A stretch of 64,000 nucleotides of DNA, from NCBI GenBank assembly GCA_029747585.1, contig JAPEVF010000038.1, positions 95,709 through 159,708 on the forward strand, read 5' to 3'. Under the pieces are notes generated by a model, which was not told the origin of the DNA, did not search any database, and saw only the letters and a list, made by a program, of their open reading frames with translations. Source of the DNA: Pleurotus djamor (taxonomy: Eukaryota; Basidiomycota; Agaricomycetes; Agaricales; Pleurotaceae). Position numbers and translations under genes: made by a program. Positions 56,399 through 64,000 of the stretch are shown here, piece by piece (positions within the stretch are counted from its first letter, which is position 1; each line of letters opens with the position of its first letter).

Positions 56399-59300
56399 TG
56401 CTGAAGGGTGTAGGTGCAAGATTAGAACGCGAATGGGATCGGTGGAGTTGAAGCCAGGGAAAAGCTCAAGGCGGTGACCGTCGAGAAGTAGCGCTGTGCC
56501 TGGTTCGTGGGTGCCGAGGGTCGTCCATGGCCTTTGTCCGGGAAGCCATGGGAAAGTCCTGCGTGCAGAGTGTGGGAAAAGTTCGCCTTGGCCATAAAAT
56601 GGCTGCTTTTGACGGCAGAGGTGGTTTGGAAGACACGGCATATGTTAGTGGGACGGGAGTGTGAGGGATGGACAGAGGACAAATGTACGGCCAAGGACAA
56701 CCCCCCGGAACCCATAGCAAGAAAGACAAAGATGGAAAAATTGGGCTGGGGAGGGCAAGCTATCCGAGGAGGCGGAATGGCATGGAGACATATGCGAGAC
56801 GAAGTTGAAGGAGACGCACAGTTACTAGAGTAGACATTGGATCCAGAAAGTGAGATTCGTCAGAGGTTGTAACTTGCATGGAGAGATCGCAGGGCATGCG
56901 TGATTAGTGCACGGGAGTGAGCGTGGCTCTCATCGACTGTTCGAGGGGGGGCGATCATGGCGTTGTAGAAAAGGGGATTATGGTATCACGGATGGGATTG
57001 AGAATGCACTCCAGAAATGTGAAACCTTGGTATCGCTCAGCTTGCGGCTTTGAACTGCAAAAACCACCCATCGAGTTGCGGCAGATATTGGACTGAGCTG
57101 AGGCAGACCTAGGGTAGATTTGGCGAGGGACAAAACAGGTTGATATTTTGGTAGGCAGGGTTGAAACGTTGAACTTTGGAAGGCGGGACGGGGTCTTTCA
57201 AAAGATTCATGGGATGGGGCAGTGGGTGGAGGAATGATAGTAAGTAAGAGCAGGTGTGAGTATCCGGCGCAAGCGCTTGTCCTTATTTGACGGCAAGCAT
57301 CCCTCCAGAAGTCCGGATCCACGGGCTCTGTAGCGCTCCAGAGCAAAACGCNTCCGCCACGTGGAATTACGACCGTCAATGAGCACTCCCCCGACAGGGT
57401 GACCGCTGATAGCAGTGTCAAGTCAGCTGTAGTGACAGTGTATCGACAGAGGGTATTTGGGGAGTGATTCCATGCTAAATTATTTAGATTCATTTGCTGG
57501 ATAGAATGGTTAACCTACGCGAATTGCTTCGCTGACTTACGCGCGTTGCCCTCGCATTGTACAGTTCACAAGAGTGCCTTGGGCAAGTCAGTGATGTTGC
57601 AGACGAATTCTTCTCATGGAAAAGCAGTAGGCCTGACTTAAGCGTGACGGCAGTGCGCCGACTCGAGTGGTAATTCGTAGCCCCTGACTACGGAATCCTG
57701 ACATCCAATGCATTCACCGGGGCAAAAACGAGGTCTCTCGCTGTTCTGAAGCACATCGTTTAAAGTATTATCAACGCGCTCAATCTTCTCAAGGAGAATC
57801 TGGAAGCTCAAAACTCAGTGAATCGCGATATGAACCACCACCCACGTTTTTGCAGCACAGCCACACTGGCCAATATCCCCCATTCCCGGTTTGGCAGGCG
57901 GGCGCTTAGGCCATCAGCGAAATGATTGGCCCATGGTGAGCCTAATAAGTCAAAACAGGGGCGCCACAACTATTGGATATCTCCGATCGACATTTCGTGC
58001 CCTTATTAAGGCCTTAACCGCCAACACTGTCGACCACTGCGTTTCAAACAGGATGGGGTGCATATCAGGCTGATGGTAAGTTTCTAGCTTCATCGCTATT
58101 GTTTTTCATCACTCAGACCCGCTCTCAGAAACATTCGGCGCGCATACATCCACTCTGGAGACAGAAAGAGTCATTCTCCCCGTACCTAAACCTTATACCT
58201 GGATTGTGTAGTATGTATCTGTGTATCCTATACGTGCTTTCCCCCAATGATATACTTTTCAAATCATAAAATCGTATTTGAGAAACGGAAGATCTAGCCC
58301 ATGACCCAGGTGGCCATTTCCTCGCGATACTAATATGGTGTTGCCAATATAAATGTGGCCGGCCTGGCGAAACTGGTAAGCCTGACGAAGTCTCGCCATC
58401 CTGGCGAATTCCGTTATAGTTTATTCAGGCCTTGGTCAGACGCGTACCAGTCTGTCGGGCTTGGTAAGCTATGGTGGGCTTGACAATGTATGGTAGGGCT
58501 TTGCCAACCTCATAACAGACTCCCTCCATTTCGCTGATAGGCTGGTCCCCCAGTGTCTCCCGGATGCGCTCAGATGCGTATGCATATGACACCCAACTTC
58601 GCCCAGGAAATCGTTACTTTGCCTTTTTTTTTACAATGAACAGCGAACAAACAGTTTGCAGTGCGATGCACGACAGCGCAAACATTCAGGTCAGTATTGT
58701 TGCCATCATATCTGGCTTCAGGACTCCTCGTTCAACATGTTTCCTTGCAGCCGATGGTTACCATTGTGCGGGCCTCTTATGGCGACCAAACGCTTTGCGT
58801 TGCAATCGGTGTAGGCGGTTATCATAACAGGCACAGCTCGGGAGATGAGTGACATCAGTGGTAAGCGAAGTTGTTGGTCTTGCTTCCGAGTCGGACGAGC
58901 GAATCCGAATGAACAATGTCATTCCCAAGTCGAGTAAGGCTCACGCATGGTCCCTCCTGCTGCATCCACTCTTTTCGATTCCCTGGACCTTACCCGAGCC
59001 CAACATCCTGCTCCGTTATGGTGCAGCCTGTTCTAACTCATCTTATCACTGCCAGCATTCTAGTATGTCGGTCCGAGTGATGATAGTGACTGAGCGCATT
59101 ATTTCCATTGGCCGAATGAAGATTTGATGGTGGTGCTCAGCTACGCGAACAGGTGTGTGTATCTCGCGTATATGGGTTGGGTGATCAATTACTGATGGGC
59201 CTGCCCTTTCTTTTCGAAGCGCTCAACCCGCCTTTGTTGCCTTGTGACCTACTAGTCTTCGATGTACATGTGAGTCTTGTTGATGTCTTCGCTTGCGCAT

Positions 59301-59861
59301 ACTTCTGAAGCGTCGGTATCTCAGTCAAATGCAAAGTATAGCTCATATCTCACACTTCAACGTTTCGCTGGCACATACAGTTCGATCAGATTTTGCCACA
59401 CTGCACACGAGCGTAAGTCTAAATTTGTTCTAGCTGTTGGTAAGGAGAGATAATCAGTCAATCAAGCCATATCATGGTCGGGGAACTTCTAATGGAGAAG
59501 CAGCGAACTCCTTTTTCACGTCCGCGACGTGTGCTTCCACATGGTTGCATCGGCGAACAGCCTGGGTTATGTTGTTTTTTCTCATCCACCACTCAGACTC
59601 TCCAGAAAGCATGTCCTGGGAAGCGAGGACCGAATTTGATACGACTGGCAGGGAGTTTATCGTTGCCCGTTCAGTATGACCTTTGCCTAGATGGGTTTCA
59701 TCTGACTCTGGAGCTATCCCTCGAGGTGAATCCATGTTCATTTGCCGTGTGACAGTTGAAAGAAGCCAGTATAAATGGGGACGGGGAGGTTTAGCGTGCA
59801 GTTGGTTTCGCCCTTCTCCTCCCTCACTTGACAGGCGTCCTGTTCATCTTACCCCCTCGCC
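56399..59861. other. Long gene-poor region
   Basis: Starts with the promoter of small-family member 4. A minus-strand frame at 56978-57493 contains an N (57352) and was not recognised. Around 58330-58520 there are loosely repeated TGGCGAA/GGTAAGC phrases. Nothing else could be supported before the transporter start. No RNA gene was seen. Confidence 0.3.
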
Positions 59862-62058
59862 ATGGCGGACAACACAGAGAAGGGATACGGGACGAGCGAC
59901 GATGGCTCTATCGAGGCACCGATCATCTATGAACGCCCGACAGGTATCAAGGGTTTGTACTACCACCCAATGCTCCAAGTATGTTTTCGTTTTGTGGGGT
60001 CTTCCTTTTCAAGTTGAAGCGTCCTCAAGGTAGCCTTGCTTGGCTTTGTGTGTTTTATGGGTCCGGGTAAGTGCTGTGCTAGTACCTTTTTTTCGGACTC
60101 AGAGCTCACTACATTCTCCAGGTCTCTTCAATGCCCTCAATGGTCTTGGAGCTGGTGGGCAAGTCGACAGTGAAACTAGCGCCAATGCAAATGCCGCGGT
60201 GTATGCCACTTTCGCGTTTGCTGCGTTCTTTGCGGGGTAAGTACGCTGTGATTTATGTTCGTCTATGTTTAACGTGATCGCGCCAGATCCATTAATAACA
60301 TGCTTGGGTCCAAGCTGACCCTGCTCCTTGGGAGTACGGGTTATGCCTTGTACATCGGTTCATACTTGTGCGTCTTTGAATCTCCTAGGAAAAGGTTCCG
60401 CGGAATCTGATAGGGTTCGCTCAGGGCCGTAAATATCCACTCAAATGCTGGACCTTTCGTCATCGCTGCTGGTTGTGTTTTGGGACTGTGTGCAGGTTCG
60501 TGTCCGCGCCGTGTCTATCCTTAGTCTGGAACGCTCAGTCGTCTTTGATAGGCTTGCTATGGACGGCACAAGGCTCACTTATGTTGGGGTATCCCACTGA
60601 AAGTCAGAAGGGCATCTACATCGGCATCTTCTGGACGATTTTCAATCTTGGAGGCGTTGTGGGTGCTTCAGTCTCTCTTGGCCAAAATTTCCACTCGGAA
60701 GCCAACTCTGGTGCGTGAACTACCTCTCGGTTATGTTCTCGTTTCTGATTATCATCATCTCGAAATCCAGTTGGGAATGGCACCTATGTATGTTTTTGCT
60801 GCCATCATAGCGTCTTCAGCCAATTGACTCCATGTCCACTAGATTGGCTTCCTCATTCTCACTCTCATTGGCGTCGTCATCCCATTACTTATGGCTAATC
60901 CCAACAAAATGATCCGTACCGATGGCACCAAAGTCACTCAACCTCGTCACCCGTCTTGGAAGAGCGAACTCTTCGGCCTTTGGGTCGCTCTCCGTACGGA
61001 TCCCATGATTATCCTCCTCTTCCCCATGTTTTTCGCTAGCAACTGGTTCTACACTTGGCGTACGTACTCTTCCTCCAATTCTCAATTTCAACCAACCTCC
61101 TAAATTTGTCGTGCAGAATTTAACGAATATAATGGTGCCCTGTTCAATATCCGTACTCGATCACTCAATAACCTCGTATACTGGCTCTCCCAAATCGTCG
61201 GATCCGTATTCATTGGGTTGGTCCTCGACACGAAACGCGTGGGTCGACGCGCCCGTGCTTACGTTGGATGGGGAATCCTTTTCTCCATGGTTTTCGTCGT
61301 CCACGGTTGGGCCTACCACTACCAGAAGTTCGTGGAGTCCATTATTTCTATATGTCGTGTTTGTCTGACTTTACGCGCGTTGTAGAGACTATACCCGTGA
61401 ATCTCTAGCCGCGGAGGATACCAAGATAGACTTTTCAGATGATGGGTTTGCCGGCAAGATCTGGCTGTACATCTTCTGCGGCTTGTTGGATGCGATGTGG
61501 CAGACTACGTCATACTGGGTATGTCTTTCGACTATAGAGGATCTCGATGATTTTGTCTTGGGCTAATGTGATTGCGCCATTTGTTAGATGATGGGTGCGA
61601 TGTCTAATGATCCCGCCAAGTTGGCGTATTATACCGGTTTCTGTGCGTTGATTCTGCCTTCCTTAACCTCCGTGGTGGCGTTTCTTATGTGATTTTGTAG
61701 ATAAGTCTTTGCAGTCTGCTGGTGCTGCTGGTATTTGGGCCGCTGATGGTGCGAAAAGACCGTGCGTAGTTCCCTTCGTCTTCAGGAGACTCGTCTCAGA
61801 TGTGTGCTGGCAGATTCATGGATGTCTTCATTTCTACTTGGGTTCTCCTCGTCGCTGGTCTGATCTTTGCTCTCCCCATGATATATCTGAGAGTGAAGGA
61901 CCACACAGACGAAGAAGATGAATTGTGAGTCATGCCTAAAGTTGACGACCGTGTTTGATGTTAATGACTATCCCTCCTATAGGCCTCGTGCAGACGAAGC
62001 TGCTCCAGCCCACTCTGAACTTCCGAAGAAACTGGAACCCACACCGGCAGCTTCATAA
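59862..62058 (+). CDS. UNC93-like major-facilitator transporter
   Basis: Fourteen exons in phase, 59862-59978, 60030-60066, 60122-60236, 60287-60367, 60425-60495, 60552-60710, 60771-60787, 60843-61059, 61117-61327, 61386-61518, 61588-61642, 61701-61761, 61814-61924 and 61983-62058, give 486 residues. A soluble N-terminus leads to GIKGLYYHPMLQVALLGF, the usual entry to the first span. About eleven hydrophobic spans follow. Signature text includes LFNALNGLGAGGQ, GLLWTAQGSLMLGYPTE, GIFWTIFNLGGVVGA, QFNEYNGALFNIRTRSLNN, DAMWQTTSYWMMGAMSNDP and KSLQSAGAAGIWA, as in fungal UNC93/DUF895 proteins. The tail is hydrophilic. The substrate is unknown; some relatives modulate ion channels or carry small molecules. 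Confidence 0.9.
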
Positions 62059-62532
62059 ACCAATGATGATGGGTGATGATACCACGACCTCGTTGTAGCT
62101 GTAATTCACTGATCACGCTCTGATATACGACTTTCGCCTTCTGTGTAGTCATGATTTTAATGATAGCTTTTCTTGTACTGGTTCGACCACTCCTTACGTG
62201 CACCACCCTCGCAGCAGGGGAGATCGACGACCTGCTGGCTCGACATTCTGCCCCTTTGATTAACTCTTGTCACATTAGGAGACCGTATTGGCCGTCCGCT
62301 CAGCCCGAGAAGACCTTATTCTTGCCAACACGATGGCCTGCATCTTCATGTTTTCGTATCTCACACCCAACAAGCGGAGCAGCTCTTCGCTTATGGGAAC
62401 GCTTACAATGCTTCTGCGGCGCTTTTCAACCTACGGGAAGCCTCACAAATGAAAGCCAACACCTCAACAGCACACTGCCTAGTACTACACTTATGCTCTG
62501 TCTCAAACTGAAGGAGACCCATCCTCGTAATC
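62059..62532. other. Intergenic, transporter 3' flank and HET2 promoter
   Basis: An open frame spans 62151-62678, but it overlaps the HET2 first exon in another frame and was not recognised. Confidence 0.35.
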
Positions 62533-64000
62533 ATGCCCTTCATCTGCTCCTTCCCATTCTACAAGCTCAATGCCTCAGAAGAATCTTTGGTCAACGACAT
62601 ACCGACACCATGGATTCCGGAAGGCTTTTTCCCGCCTCCAGGCAAAGAAGAAACAGCGGACTCGGCAGGCCAGGGTGACAAGGCTGGAGACAAGGAGTAC
62701 TCTAGGATTGAACATGTCTGTAATGGAAGTAAAGTTCCTCTTGCGTACAACTCGTGGAAGCAATTGGCGACCGGCAAGCGGATGCTTTGGCTCTCCTGGC
62801 GTGCCTTGAAGGCAACTAGGAAGAACGATCGATGCGGTTTGTGCGCCATCTTAGACGATGCTATTGGGAGGCAAGAAGCCGTCTTAGACTCGAACCCCGA
62901 GAAAATCATCAAATTCGTTCTGCAACTTCGTCTTGATAACGGAGAGCACTTCGTGAGCGTTCATCCCAAACGTGCGCCCTGTTTGCGTGTCTGGGTCAAG
63001 GGAACCACGGTATATAAGGATTACTTTCTTTATACCTCTGAGGGTCTGTCCTATACTTGAATCGATATTTTTCTCACTCATGTACGACTGTATAGGCGAT
63101 CCTGCCGCCCGCGATATTGCGACGAGGCCTCCGTGCTCGAATCTGTCCGAGGAGGGTGCATGCCACCTCTCCTTGAAGCGGATTAGCGAGTGTATCATGA
63201 ACCACACGGAATGTCAAAAACCCAAACCCGTCGGGCTACCGGCTCGTGTCATCGACTGCTTTGATCCCACAAGACCTCGCCTTATCATAACCAACGGTCA
63301 CATCTCCTCGTACCTTGCGTTAAGCTATGTATGTGGCGAGAGCACCGACACCAGTCGCTTCACCCGCGAGTCCAACATCGACGAGTACACTTCCTTCATC
63401 AACCCATCCGTTATACCACGCACGATCCTTGATGCAATTCATCTCACCCATGGGTTAGGCCAAATGTACCTATGGGTCGACGCGTTTTGCATTATCCAGG
63501 ACTCGCCGGAGGATAGGTCCGCTGAAATTGCTTGCACAGGGCGGATCTTTGGAGACGCTTTCCTCACTATCATTGCCGCGCGATCTCCTCACGCTGACGC
63601 GGGCATATCCCTGGATTTCCTTGTCCCTGATTACTATGAACAGCATCCCAAGCTCAGTGTCCAGTATGGAGATGGACGCATTGGAAATGTCTCCGTTTTT
63701 ACGACAGGGAGTTCAGAGATATCGCAGGAGGAGCCAACCGATCGACGAGGGTGGTGTCTTCAGGAACGATTCCGCCCCCATCGCAAGCTCGTCTTCGGTT
63801 CTACTTTCCTTGAATACCATTGTCAGCACGACGCAGTACCAGTCAACAATTCTATCAGATGGGCACCGAGGGAGATCATGAGTAGCGTCCTATTCAAGCT
63901 TCCAGACGAAGCTGTCCGCAACATGGTCAGACCTTGGTCTCTAGCAGACTGGGGAGTCTTTCGAGGAGAGTGGGCTAAAGCTATATCAAATTACACGCAT
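62533..64000 (+). CDS. HET-domain protein 2 (runs off right edge)
   Basis: Exon 1 is 62533-63043. Exon 2 starts at 63096 and is still open at the window end. The joint SEG-GDP uses the same intron position as HET protein 1. The HET domain shows YLALSYVCGE, HGLGQMYLWVDAFCIIQD, GRIFGDAFLTIIAAR and RRGWCLQE. The N-terminal region is longer than that of HET protein 1 (about 170 residues against 98) and includes a Cys pair, DRCGLCAIL, like HHCGICEVL in protein 1. The two are clear paralogues, about 38 kb apart and in opposite orientation. In the first block the usual Trp of YVWG is replaced by Cys. The C-terminal part cannot be judged. Confidence 0.88.

Noticed and set aside
56978..57493. 171-residue minus-strand frame containing an N
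   Set aside because: No start context, no introns, no family resemblance, and poor sequence quality.

Overview
The window looks like nuclear DNA of a filamentous basidiomycete, most likely an Agaricomycete. Genes are dense and cut by many 45-70 nt introns with GTRNGT donors and YAG acceptors. Typical families are present: HET-domain proteins, NACHT-WD40 proteins, F-box/LRR proteins, an UNC93-like transporter and a covalent-flavin oxidase. No rRNA, CRISPR array, operon or plasmid feature was seen. A few N bases mark assembly gaps. Exon models below were built by hand from splice sites, reading phase and family resemblance.

Layout. 1-16.1 kb: a duplication-rich block with three copies of a modular kinase gene (A at the left edge, B at 7.0-9.5 kb, decayed C at 12.6-15.3 kb), one intact F-box gene (1.0-2.6 kb) and two decayed F-box copies. 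Conserved genes sit among them: HAP3/NF-YB (2.75-3.34 kb), an 18-exon metacaspase (3.66-6.43 kb) and FEN1 (9.65-11.4 kb). A stray FEN1 promoter and start lies at 6.56 kb. 16.4-27.5 kb: a secreted FAD oxidase, a repeat-bearing gene-poor stretch, a pseudokinase, a HET protein and a 3'-5' exonuclease-fold protein. 27.8-50.2 kb: two inverted copies of a NACHT-WD40 gene. The copy at 27.8-32.0 kb is near complete; the copy at 46.1-50.2 kb is broken by a 10-bp deletion. Both carry MFAP1 sequence at their 5' side, complete for the first and a 3' fragment for the second. Between them lie MFAP1 and NDC1 fragments, a fold-back repeat and three members of an unrecognised small-protein family. 51.3-64 kb: NDC1, a small secreted protein, the fourth small-family member, an UNC93-like transporter and a second HET gene cut by the right edge.

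Function. Housekeeping genes (CCAAT-binding factor, flap endonuclease, spliceosomal MFAP1, pore protein Ndc1) are interleaved with fast-evolving genes of the recognition or cell-death type (HET, NACHT-WD40, modular kinase, metacaspase). Partial copies of the housekeeping genes are scattered beside the intact ones, so the window reads as a segmental-duplication hotspot.

The least explained signals are: a four-member small-protein family whose stop codon appears to be split by an intron in every copy; the kinase family with a Crinkler-like modular layout; and GC-AG introns at functionally critical joints.
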